In this document: in pieces, positions 14,396 to 22,429 of the stretch | How positions within the stretch are numbered: position 1 is the first letter of the stretch | How the letters are laid out: each line of letters starts with the position of its first letter | Assembly: GCA_041658725.1 (NCBI GenBank) | Contig: JBAZZQ010000001.1 | Coordinates: 124,001 to 188,000 of the forward strand | DNA: 64,000 bases | Reading direction: 5' to 3' | From: JBAZZQ01 sp041658725 | GTDB taxonomy: Bacteria; Planctomycetota; Phycisphaerae; JAAYCJ01 | Translations under genes and position numbers: made by a program | The notes under the pieces: model-generated | Database searches by the model: none | What the model was told of the DNA's origin: nothing | The model's input: only the letters and a program-made list of their open reading frames with translations

Positions 14396-16570
14396 TTAAA
14401 ATTGTTTTTTGGCAGCCCTATATATCAAATTGTTAATTGATTCCAAATCAGGTAGTGCAGCCGTCTCAAGCTTCCGTGAGACGGGATTGGGAATATCTTG
14501 GCCGGCCAAAGTCACAATGGGGCAATCTAAATAATCAAAGAAACGGTTTTCGCACTCGTGAGCAATTCGGTCACCGAGGGAGTTGCTTTTGGCGGCCTGT
14601 TCGAGGATAACCATTACGCAGGTTTTTTTCAACGAGGTGCCGATGGTTTCATAATCGACATCAGCAATATTCAGGGTTCTCAGGTCAATCACTTCCGCCC
14701 GGATTCCCTGCTTTTCCAGTTCCTCGGCCGCCTGGAGTGCCAGGCTAACCATGGAGGAATAGCAAAGCACCGTAACATTCCCACCTTGTTTGACGACTTT
14801 AGCGTTTCCGAACGGGATAAAGTAGTCAAGATTACTTTTGGGAACGAGAAACTTGTCGGAATAAAGAGAGTGATGTTCAATGATCAGGACGGGGTCCCCG
14901 CTTTTCATGGCAGTATTAAAAAGGCCGATGTAATCGAAGGCATTCGATGGAGCCAAAATTCTCCAGCCGCTGAATAAAGCAAAAAGCCCCGTTGGGTCCA
15001 TCGAATGCTGGCCACCGTAGCCACATCCGATGGCGATTCTTGTCCGTACCACCAGAGGCATATCGGTTGAGTTTCCATAAATATAACGGAGCTTGCCGAT
15101 CTGATTAAAAAGTTGATCGGCGGCAACCAAGGCAAAATCAGGAAACATGATCTCGACGATAGGTTTTAATCCCGACATAGCCATTCCGCCGGCCAGACCG
15201 GTAAATCCGCATTCGGAAATGGGAGTATTAAAAACCCGGTCAGGAAATTTCACCGGCAACCCTTTGGTCGCCCCATACGCGCCGCCACCGAAATTGGCCA
15301 CCTCCTCACCAAAGATCAAGACGGTTTTATCTCGTTCCAGGTGCCGACCGATGACCGCAGAGATAGCCTGAACGTACGTCATCTCCTCAAAGTCGGAAAA
15401 ATCCTCAATTTCCTTGAATAGCAGACCGGCAAATTCGCAGCCGTCGCTTTTTAGGCCGAGCTTCAGGGTTTTAGGGCTGGGCCAAAGTTCCTCCCTAGCA
15501 CAACGCTTTCCTTTTTGAAAATGAGTGCAATATTCAACCGCCCCGCTGACGGTTTGGACTGCTTTGGCCTGGATGCGATCTATTTGCTGGTTATTGAAAA
15601 TATTATGATTAATCAAGTTTTGGGAAAAAACGCTGTAGGGGTCTTTATCTCGCCATTCTTTTTCTTCGGTTTTTGTTCGATAGCTGAAGGAACTGCCCTC
15701 TAAAGATCCGGCATGGTGTAGAAACCGATAACACTTGGCTTCAATTACGGTAGGGCCTTTTCCTTCGAGTGCATATTTTTTAGCCTCCCGCACAGTCAGC
15801 ATGACCGCCAAGGGATCCATTCCATCAACCACCCGGGCACGAATTCCATAGGCCAATGCTTTTACGGCAAGGTCAGGAATGGCGGTGGAATTTTTCACGG
15901 CAGTGGCCACGGCGTAGGCATTGTTTTCGATAAAGTAAATAATCGGAATTTTCCACAAACCCGCGAGATTCAGGGCTTCGTGGAACGCTCCCTGATTGAC
16001 GGCGCCATCTCCAAAGAAAGAGACAACGATAGTTGGGGTTTTAGTATATTTCATCACATAGGCTGTCCCTGTGGCCAAGGGTATTCCTCCGGCAACGATG
16101 GCATTGGTGCCGATGACTCCGATTTTTTTATTTCGAAGATGCATGGAACCGCCCCGCCCACCGCAGCAGCCGATCGAAAGTCCCATGACTTCCCCAAGCA
16201 GGCATGTGACCTCACGGTCAAGACCCTCGGGTAGATCATCGCTGCGAGGATCAAACCCTTGAGCCATATAACAGCTGATCGCCTTGGCCAGATAGTGATG
16301 ATGGGCCCGATGCGTGGAGGCGATCTGGTCTTGAGGTTCCAGAACCGCCATCGTCCCGGCGGCGCAGGCTTCCTGACCGATGCTGGTATGAACCGGACCA
16401 TGCACACAACCATCGGCAGACAGTTTTAAGAGGGACTGTTCAAATTCACGGATCAGATGAATTTGATATACCATTCCGGCCAAACACCGCGGATCGATTT
16501 TATCGTAATCCCGATCCTGAACTTCGATGGTTTTGAAATCAAAGGAAATGTCAATTTCGGAAACTTTCAT
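14396..16570 (-). CDS. Fused alpha/beta thiamine-diphosphate 2-oxoacid dehydrogenase E1
   Basis: The 724-residue protein joins the alpha and beta subunits of a branched-chain/acetoin-type E1. The alpha part (about 30-340) contains TSIGQEACAAG, a GGSMH motif and the TPP site from GDG at 187-189 to ENN at 215-217. The beta part (about 390-715) contains FGEEVANFGGGAYGATKGL, then NTPISECGFTGLAGG with the expected catalytic glutamate, and a C-terminal transketolase-like domain (EVIDLRTLNIADVDYE). The reaction would be decarboxylation of a 2-oxoacid with transfer to a lipoyl carrier. No E2 or E3 gene is in the window. The gene starts five bases after the aldehyde dehydrogenase stop, so the two form one operon with the SDR and LarA-like genes. 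Confidence 0.9.
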   Translation of the reverse strand: MKVSEIDISFDFKTIEVQDRDYDKIDPRCLAGMVYQIHLIREFEQSLLKLSADGCVHGPVHTSIGQEACAAGTMAVLEPQDQIASTHRAHHHYLAKAISCYMAQGFDPRSDDLPEGLDREVTCLLGEVMGLSIGCCGGRGGSMHLRNKKIGVIGTNAIVAGGIPLATGTAYVMKYTKTPTIVVSFFGDGAVNQGAFHEALNLAGLWKIPIIYFIENNAYAVATAVKNSTAIPDLAVKALAYGIRARVVDGMDPLAVMLTVREAKKYALEGKGPTVIEAKCYRFLHHAGSLEGSSFSYRTKTEEKEWRDKDPYSVFSQNLINHNIFNNQQIDRIQAKAVQTVSGAVEYCTHFQKGKRCAREELWPSPKTLKLGLKSDGCEFAGLLFKEIEDFSDFEEMTYVQAISAVIGRHLERDKTVLIFGEEVANFGGGAYGATKGLPVKFPDRVFNTPISECGFTGLAGGMAMSGLKPIVEIMFPDFALVAADQLFNQIGKLRYIYGNSTDMPLVVRTRIAIGCGYGGQHSMDPTGLFALFSGWRILAPSNAFDYIGLFNTAMKSGDPVLIIEHHSLYSDKFLVPKSNLDYFIPFGNAKVVKQGGNVTVLCYSSMVSLALQAAEELEKQGIRAEVIDLRTLNIADVDYETIGTSLKKTCVMVILEQAAKSNSLGDRIAHECENRFFDYLDCPIVTLAGQDIPNPVSRKLETAALPDLESINNLIYRAAKKQF

Positions 16571-16575
16571 TTTGG

Positions 16576-18039
16576 CTACTTTCCCGGACGGTATTTAATG
16601 TATACAACCTTATGCTCGGTAAAGAACTCGATTCCCGTGCGCCCCGCTTCCGGCAGACCATGACCTGAACGTTTAATTCCACCGAAACTGAGCTGGGGCT
16701 CTTTAAATGCGGTGTGTATATTGACATGTGTTAATCCGACATCCGTTCGCTCGACAAACGTCATTGCCTTTTGCAAATTATTGGTGTAGATGGACGAGGA
16801 CAAACCAAAACGAACGGCGTTGGCCATCTCGATTGTTTGTTCGAAATCATCCGCCGTCATAATGGAAAGCACGGGACCAAAGATTTCCTCCTGGGCAAGA
16901 AACATTTCTTTGCTGACACCGAAGAAAATGGCAGGCGAAATAAAACAGCCTTTGATGAGATCACCCTCGATAAGGCGAGTACCGCCGAAAAGCAATTGGG
17001 CCCCCTCGGCTTTGCCTCGTTCTATTCCGGCCAAAATGTTTTTGAGTTGATTTTCCCCGCAGACGGGTCCCATCGTGGTTTTCGCGTCGGCTCCTTTACC
17101 GACGACGATTTTCTTAACGCGCCGCAGCAAGAGATCGCAAAAATCATCCACGACCGACTTTTCCACAATGACCCGACTGGTTGAGGTACACCACTGCCCC
17201 GCACATGCGTAGGCGGCCAAAACCGCGGCATCCGCCGCTTCCTCCAGATTCGCGTCCGCGAGAACCACAAGTGGATTTTTGCCTCCCATCTCCAACTGTG
17301 TTCGGATAAGGTTATCGGCGGCCTTTTTGTGAATGGCCATCCCTACTTCCGTCGATCCTGTAAAGCTCACGGCCTTGATCGCGGGATGCGAAACCAATTC
17401 GTTTCCGATTACGGAACCCGGTCCCGTGACAAAATTTAAGACACCGGCGGGTAGTTCCGCTTCTTCATACAATTTAACAAACTCGGCCCCCACCCCCGGT
17501 GTCAAATTCGAAGGCTTAAAAACGCATGTGTTTCCCGCTATCAGGGCGGGAGTAATTTTCCGGCAAGGAACGTTGAAGGGAAAATTCCAGGGGGCAATCA
17601 CCGCCACCACTCCCAGCGGTCTGCGAATGTGGTATTCAATAACGCCGTCGCGTTCCGAGGGCATGACTTGTCCGGCGGACCTTAAACCCTCGTTAATTTG
17701 AAAATCCATCTCCTTGATGGCGGAGATGATCTCACTTTTGGATTCCGATAATGTTTTACCGTTTTCCGTGGTAATTACACAGGCGATTTGGTCCACACGC
17801 TGTTGCATTAACATCAGCGATTTTTTCAGGTATTCCGCTCGTTTGTAAATTGTCAAAGATCGCCACGCTTCAAAGGCTCTTTCCGCAACGTCTATCGCCT
17901 TCCTAACATCCTCGACGGTGGATTTTGGCCACAGTCCCGTAACCTGCGTTAAGTCAGCAGGGTCCTTCTGCGGATACGTCTCACCGCTACCGGAAGGACC
18001 CCATTTACCATCGACAAAATTATCATATATCTCAATCAT
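16576..18039 (-). CDS. NAD(P)-dependent aldehyde dehydrogenase
   Basis: A full-length (487-residue) member of the aldehyde dehydrogenase superfamily. The key residues are present: N152 in APWNFPF, E250 in QLEMGGKNP and the catalytic C284 in GQWCTSTSR. SFTGSTEVG near 225-233 is the cofactor loop. Overall it resembles succinate- or 2-oxoglutarate-semialdehyde dehydrogenases used in sugar-acid catabolism, but the substrate cannot be fixed from sequence. The gene lies between the SDR and the fused E1 gene on the minus strand. A GGAGAG motif lies upstream of ATG 18039. Confidence 0.93.
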   Translation of the reverse strand: MIEIYDNFVDGKWGPSGSGETYPQKDPADLTQVTGLWPKSTVEDVRKAIDVAERAFEAWRSLTIYKRAEYLKKSLMLMQQRVDQIACVITTENGKTLSESKSEIISAIKEMDFQINEGLRSAGQVMPSERDGVIEYHIRRPLGVVAVIAPWNFPFNVPCRKITPALIAGNTCVFKPSNLTPGVGAEFVKLYEEAELPAGVLNFVTGPGSVIGNELVSHPAIKAVSFTGSTEVGMAIHKKAADNLIRTQLEMGGKNPLVVLADANLEEAADAAVLAAYACAGQWCTSTSRVIVEKSVVDDFCDLLLRRVKKIVVGKGADAKTTMGPVCGENQLKNILAGIERGKAEGAQLLFGGTRLIEGDLIKGCFISPAIFFGVSKEMFLAQEEIFGPVLSIMTADDFEQTIEMANAVRFGLSSSIYTNNLQKAMTFVERTDVGLTHVNIHTAFKEPQLSFGGIKRSGHGLPEAGRTGIEFFTEHKVVYIKYRPGK

Positions 18040-18068
18040 TCCATGCTCTCCACAGAACCAACTATTAC

Positions 18069-18815
18069 TTAATCCATAACGAGTCCACCGTTCACATCCA
18101 GAATCTCACCCGTTATATATTTGGCTCGATCCGACGCCAGAAACAAAATCGCTTCCGCTATATCGATTGGTTCCGCATATTCTTTAAAAGGAATTATGGC
18201 GGCGAAGTCTTTATTTGTTTTTTCTCCCCAGGCCTCGGTCATTTCACTTTTAGTCGGACCTGGGCAAACCGCATTGACGTTAATTTTGTAGGGCGCGGCC
18301 TGAAGGGCCAAACTTTTCGTAAAACAAATGACGCCCGCCTTACTGGCCGAATAATGAGCCCCGGCCGCAAGTCCTCCGATCTTGCCCGCAGCCGAGGCAA
18401 TGTTAATTATCTTACCATAACCTCTGCTTTTCATGTGCGGGAACACTTCCCTGCAAAAAAGAAAAACGCTTCTCAGATTCACGGCCATCATATGATCCCA
18501 CTCTTCAACCTGGATATCGGCGATAGGAATCATCCGGCAAATTCCCGCGCCATTGACCACAATATCGATTTTACCAAAAGTTTTCAGCGTCGTTTGAATG
18601 ACGCTCTTCACCTGCGGCTCACTGGAAACATCCACGGAAAAATTGAGGACCTTGCCTCCTGCCTTTTGAATTTTGTCGGCGAGTACCTTTAATAGATTTT
18701 CATCAATATCCACGATCGATAGAATTGCCCCCTGGGATACAAATAAATCGACCGCCGCCCTGCCAATAGACCCCGCCGCTCCAGTAATAATCACCACTTT
18801 ATCTTTTAATTTCAT
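18069..18815 (-). CDS. SDR-family oxidoreductase
   Basis: A classical 248-residue short-chain dehydrogenase. It has the TGAAGSIG nucleotide motif at 11-18, NGAG near 88, the catalytic S141 and the YxxxK pair Y155/K159 (HYSASKAG). An aspartate (VDID) after the second strand favours NAD over NADP. It starts two bases after the LarA-like stop and is followed by the aldehyde dehydrogenase. It probably oxidises a hydroxy or sugar-acid intermediate of the same pathway. Confidence 0.93.
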   Translation of the reverse strand: MKLKDKVVIITGAAGSIGRAAVDLFVSQGAILSIVDIDENLLKVLADKIQKAGGKVLNFSVDVSSEPQVKSVIQTTLKTFGKIDIVVNGAGICRMIPIADIQVEEWDHMMAVNLRSVFLFCREVFPHMKSRGYGKIINIASAAGKIGGLAAGAHYSASKAGVICFTKSLALQAAPYKINVNAVCPGPTKSEMTEAWGEKTNKDFAAIIPFKEYAEPIDIAEAILFLASDRAKYITGEILDVNGGLVMD

Positions 18816-18817
18816 TT

Positions 18818-20107
18818 TCAGTTTCCCGCTTTCTCTTTGATAATGGGCAGCATTTCCGCGGCGCCATGTAAAACGGTTATTTTGGCCTCTTGTCCAAGTT
18901 GGGCCAAGGCCTTTTCCAAAGCCACTTGAGGTTGTTCCGCGTAATCCAAATTTACTCTTTTGATTTTCTCGGGTTCGATACCATCAGTGACCAGGATACA
19001 TTTAATGCTTCTATCGATGGTTGCCTCAGCCACCTGAATCATGTGGACGGCTACTACCAAATGTCTGATCTTGCCTTCTGCGACCAATTGTTTTACCTCG
19101 CGGGAAGAACGGTACCCAAATTGCATAATTTCCCTTTCGTGAGTTTTTGACAGTCCTTCATAACAAGGCGAGACCATAATGATGACGCCGCCATCTCTTA
19201 TTACGGCGGATGCGTTATCCAGTGCCTTGTTAACCTGCCAGAATTCGATATCGAAAGGATAACCATTGGCAATCACAATATCGGACTTATAAGGGATTTC
19301 AACCTTGTGAGCTTTAATGGCATGCTCAGCTCCAACCCGGTGCGCCTGTATCGTGTGCCCAAAAACGGCATGTGCAATTTTGCCCTCACCGTCCATAATC
19401 ACGTTAAATATAGCATCAAGACCCGCCGCCAGGGCGCAATTATCGATGACGTGGCGAATGGGATTATCCCGCCGACCGATTATTTCTTCCCGCGGCAAGT
19501 GGGCGCGAACCCAGTGAAAGTCTCCATTGGTTTTTTCTCCGCATATACCGGGAACTATAATTTTCCCACCGCCGGTAAATCCACAGACATCAATGGGCAT
19601 GATCCTTCCCAGCCCCAGGACGAAATCAAACTCCTTTATTTTACGATTGACCCAGACATCAATGCCCGGATCCACGCGACCGGCAAAATAAAGTTGATCG
19701 GGATTTTTCCAGTCATGGTTCCATACGCAATAATTGTCGATTACTTTGTCCCCCAATTTTGCTCTGAGTTCTTTCGGCGTCATGGGGCGATGTGAACCCA
19801 AGGCCATCATGATCTCTATCTGATCATTCTTAAAACCGGCGTGATGTAACTCCTCCAGAATAACGGGCAGGATTCGGTTGATCGGTGTGGGGCGGTGATG
19901 ATCGTCCGAGACAATCAGGATTTTTTTCAAGCCCCTTGTCATTTCCGTAAGGGTTCCCGACCCAGTCGGGTGAGCCATCGCCTCACGAAGTATAACGCCT
20001 TCTGGTTTTTCTATAAACGGTTTTGGAAGAGAAAAAACTCCGACAAGATTATTGTCCGGAACTTCCAAAAACGGAAAATGATCGTAAGGAAAATCTATTC
20101 TAACCAT
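18818..20107 (-). CDS. LarA-like nickel-dependent racemase homologue
   Basis: The 429-residue protein matches the LarA (DUF2088) family: SDDHHRPTP at 67-75, GSHRPMT at 104-110 and GFTGGGKIIVPGI around K182. By comparison with Lactobacillus plantarum LarA, K182 would carry the pincer cofactor, H198 would bind nickel and H106 is one catalytic histidine. The second catalytic histidine appears to be replaced by I172. This argues for a substrate other than lactate, as in other LarA homologues. No cofactor genes (larB, larC, larE) are in the window. It is the first gene of the minus arm, divergent from the GntR-type regulator. Confidence 0.85.
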   Translation of the reverse strand: MVRIDFPYDHFPFLEVPDNNLVGVFSLPKPFIEKPEGVILREAMAHPTGSGTLTEMTRGLKKILIVSDDHHRPTPINRILPVILEELHHAGFKNDQIEIMMALGSHRPMTPKELRAKLGDKVIDNYCVWNHDWKNPDQLYFAGRVDPGIDVWVNRKIKEFDFVLGLGRIMPIDVCGFTGGGKIIVPGICGEKTNGDFHWVRAHLPREEIIGRRDNPIRHVIDNCALAAGLDAIFNVIMDGEGKIAHAVFGHTIQAHRVGAEHAIKAHKVEIPYKSDIVIANGYPFDIEFWQVNKALDNASAVIRDGGVIIMVSPCYEGLSKTHEREIMQFGYRSSREVKQLVAEGKIRHLVVAVHMIQVAEATIDRSIKCILVTDGIEPEKIKRVNLDYAEQPQVALEKALAQLGQEAKITVLHGAAEMLPIIKEKAGN

Positions 20108-20131
20108 CCGAACCTATATTGAAAAAAGATA

Positions 20132-20160
20132 TTGACAAAATTCAACTCATATTATAATAT
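20132..20160 (+). promoter_or_regulatory. Promoter and palindrome before the GntR-type regulator
   Basis: TTGACA (20132-20137) and TATAAT (20153-20158) are 15 bases apart. The -10 box lies inside a perfect 12-bp palindrome, ATATTATAATAT (20149-20160). The start codon at 20167 is only about 8 bases beyond the -10 box, so the transcript would be leaderless. The palindrome is a candidate operator between the divergent arms. Confidence 0.5.
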
Positions 20161-20166
20161 CATGTT

Positions 20167-20868
20167 ATGATCAGCGATGCAACCCAATATTTAAATCCCA
20201 TTCAAAATACAGACAAGGTCGAGCAGGCGGTTAAGGTTTTGCAGGAATTTATTATCAACGGTAATCTTAAACCTGGAACTGACTTACCCGCCGAAAGTGA
20301 AATGGCCAGTAACATCGGGGTAAGCAAATTCAGTATGCGCGAGGCACTTCGCGTGCTTGAATCACAGGGGTTGATTGATATTACTCAAGGGCGTCGCACG
20401 AAGGTGGCAGAGTTTTCCATCACCCCCATTTCCGAGATGATGGTCCTTGCGCTTCGCCGGTCAAAATCCGTATTGGCGGACTTAATGGAAGCCCGACAAT
20501 GTTTGGAATGCGATATTGCGCGTTTTGCGGCGGTCAGGGCTAAACCGCCTCACATTGATGCCCTGATCCAAACCATTCGGGAACTGGAAGAAAATAGAAC
20601 CGACCTGGATATTTGCGTGGAAAAAGATCTTGAGTTTCATAATATCCTGATCAATGCCACCGGAAATAAAGTTTTTGAAATCATGCTTTCACCGCTGACG
20701 GAACTCCTGCGAAAATCCCGTCTGAAAACGATGAAACGAGACGGAATAGAACATGCCATACGTGGCCATAAGTCTATTCTTGCCGCCGTCCAGAAAAAAG
20801 ACCCGGCGAAGGCAGCCTTGGCGATGCGCGACCATCTCCAAATGGCGGAAAAAGATTTAAAAAGATAA
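20167..20868 (+). CDS. GntR-family (FadR/FCD type) transcriptional regulator
   Basis: The 233-residue protein has an N-terminal winged helix (LKPGTDLPAESEMASNIGVSK, SMREALRVLESQGLI) and a C-terminal all-helical FCD ligand domain with histidines at EFHNILI, EHAIRGHKSIL and RDHLQM that usually hold a metal. FCD regulators bind small organic acids and repress catabolic genes. It lies between the two arms of the module and is followed within 12 bases by the cyclase gene, so it is probably autoregulated and controls both directions. Confidence 0.9.
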   Translation: MISDATQYLNPIQNTDKVEQAVKVLQEFIINGNLKPGTDLPAESEMASNIGVSKFSMREALRVLESQGLIDITQGRRTKVAEFSITPISEMMVLALRRSKSVLADLMEARQCLECDIARFAAVRAKPPHIDALIQTIRELEENRTDLDICVEKDLEFHNILINATGNKVFEIMLSPLTELLRKSRLKTMKRDGIEHAIRGHKSILAAVQKKDPAKAALAMRDHLQMAEKDLKR

Positions 20869-20880
20869 AGGAACTCTAAA

Positions 20881-21522
20881 ATGAGTAGGATTATTGATCT
20901 TTCGCTGCCGATCTATCATGGTGCTCCAACAATGCCTTTGGATCCCAAATGTGCCGTAATAGTGCACCACACAATCGATTCCATGAAATATAACATTACA
21001 CAATTGATCATCAGCACGCATCATGGAACACACCTTGACGCCCCCTTTCATTTTTACGATGATGGTAAAACAGTTGATAAACTCGATTTATCCAAATGCG
21101 TCGGACTGGCGGAAGTACTCGATTTTACTCATCTTAAGCCGAAATATAACCTGGTTCCCGATGATTTCAAAGCATATCAGCCCCGAATAACGTCTGGATC
21201 CCGTATTATTCTGCGTACCGACTGGTGGATGAAATTTCCCCGGAAGGAATATTTTTTCAACGGACCCATGATCAGTCCCGAATTGGCCAAATGGTTCGCT
21301 CAAAAAAAGATCGCCATGCTTGGTTTGGAGACGCCAGGCGTCCATCCTATCGAATGGGAAAAAGTCCATAAGATACTTCTTAAAGCCCAGATTGTCATCG
21401 TCGAGGGCTTGGCGAATCTTAACAAACTCAAAAGTGATAAAGTTTTCTTTGTGGCTGCTCCGCTGAAAATAAAGGATAGAGACGGCTCTCCGGTCCGTGC
21501 CTTGGCGATTGAAAATTTATGA
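20881..21522 (+). CDS. Cyclase-family metal-dependent hydrolase
   Basis: The 213-residue protein belongs to the cyclase family (kynurenine formamidase-like). The metal motif HGTHLDAPFHF is at 48-58, with DLSLPIYHG at the N-terminus. Such enzymes hydrolyse amides or open lactone-like rings; with the racemase and dehydrogenases nearby a lactonase or related ring-opening role in sugar-acid breakdown is possible. Formamidase activity is not supported by neighbours. AAGGAAC lies before ATG 20881. Confidence 0.9.
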   Translation: MSRIIDLSLPIYHGAPTMPLDPKCAVIVHHTIDSMKYNITQLIISTHHGTHLDAPFHFYDDGKTVDKLDLSKCVGLAEVLDFTHLKPKYNLVPDDFKAYQPRITSGSRIILRTDWWMKFPRKEYFFNGPMISPELAKWFAQKKIAMLGLETPGVHPIEWEKVHKILLKAQIVIVEGLANLNKLKSDKVFFVAAPLKIKDRDGSPVRALAIENL

Positions 21523-21561
21523 GGATAAAGAGTAAATCTTTCGTTTACGAAGGAGGTAATC

Positions 21562-22389
21562 ATGCGACAGCGAACCCCGGTTAAAGATCGTTTCAAAGAC
21601 AAAGTTGTCATCATAACAGGCGGGTCGTCGGGTATTGGCCGAGCGGTTATGGAGGAGTTATGCAGAGAGGGTGCGTCAGTCGTTTTTTCCGGAATAAGCG
21701 AAATTGGCAACGCCACGGCCAAAGAACTGGCCGAATGTGGATATCATGTGCTTTTTTGCCGAGGCGATATGGCGGATGAAAAGTTCTGTAAAAGCATCGT
21801 CGGTGAAACGATGTCCCGATATGGCAGGGTAAATTATCTTTTTAACAACGTTTTTTCGTTTACCGCCAAAGGACTGGACGCGACCACAGAAGACTGGGAG
21901 CGTGTTTTTATGGTTGGTCCTATTGCCTACGCCCGAATGATTCAACAGGTTATTGAGCCGATGAGAAAGCAAGGCGGAGGAGCGATTGTGAACATGTCCA
22001 GCATCTCGGCTTTTGCGGCCCAAGTCAACCGCTGGACCTACAATGCCGCCAAAGGCGCCGTACACACTTTGACCCGATGCATGGCACTGGATCTTGCCAA
22101 ATACAACATTCGAGTTAACAGCGTCAGCCCCGGATGGATCTGGACTCGTGAGGTTTACAAGGCGGCGGAGCTGGCAGGTGGTGGACGAGAAAAATGGGAT
22201 TCCATTTGGGGCCAATATCATATGCTTGAACGATGCGGGGAACCCATCGAATGCGCTGGACCTGTATTATTCTTGTTAAGTGATGATGCCTCGTTTGTAA
22301 CGGCCGTCGATCTTCCCATCGACGGTGGCTATCAGGGCATGGGTCCGGAAGGATTGGGTAAGACCGCAGTTTTTGCCGGCTCGGTATAA
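21562..22389 (+). CDS. SDR-family oxidoreductase
   Basis: A 275-residue short-chain dehydrogenase with an unusually good AAGGAGG ribosome site. It has TGGSSGIG at 19-26, a NNV motif at 95-97 in place of the usual NNAG, catalytic serine near 146 and Y160/K164 (TYNAAKGA). The C-terminal tail (IDGGYQGMGPEGLG) is typical of the family. It follows the cyclase gene on the plus strand, and the pair is convergent with the mannosidase operon. The substrate is unknown. Confidence 0.92.
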   Translation: MRQRTPVKDRFKDKVVIITGGSSGIGRAVMEELCREGASVVFSGISEIGNATAKELAECGYHVLFCRGDMADEKFCKSIVGETMSRYGRVNYLFNNVFSFTAKGLDATTEDWERVFMVGPIAYARMIQQVIEPMRKQGGGAIVNMSSISAFAAQVNRWTYNAAKGAVHTLTRCMALDLAKYNIRVNSVSPGWIWTREVYKAAELAGGGREKWDSIWGQYHMLERCGEPIECAGPVLFLLSDDASFVTAVDLPIDGGYQGMGPEGLGKTAVFAGSV

Positions 22390-22429
22390 AACTGAAAGGA
22401 TAAATCAGGTCTCCAGCAGAATCTGTGGA

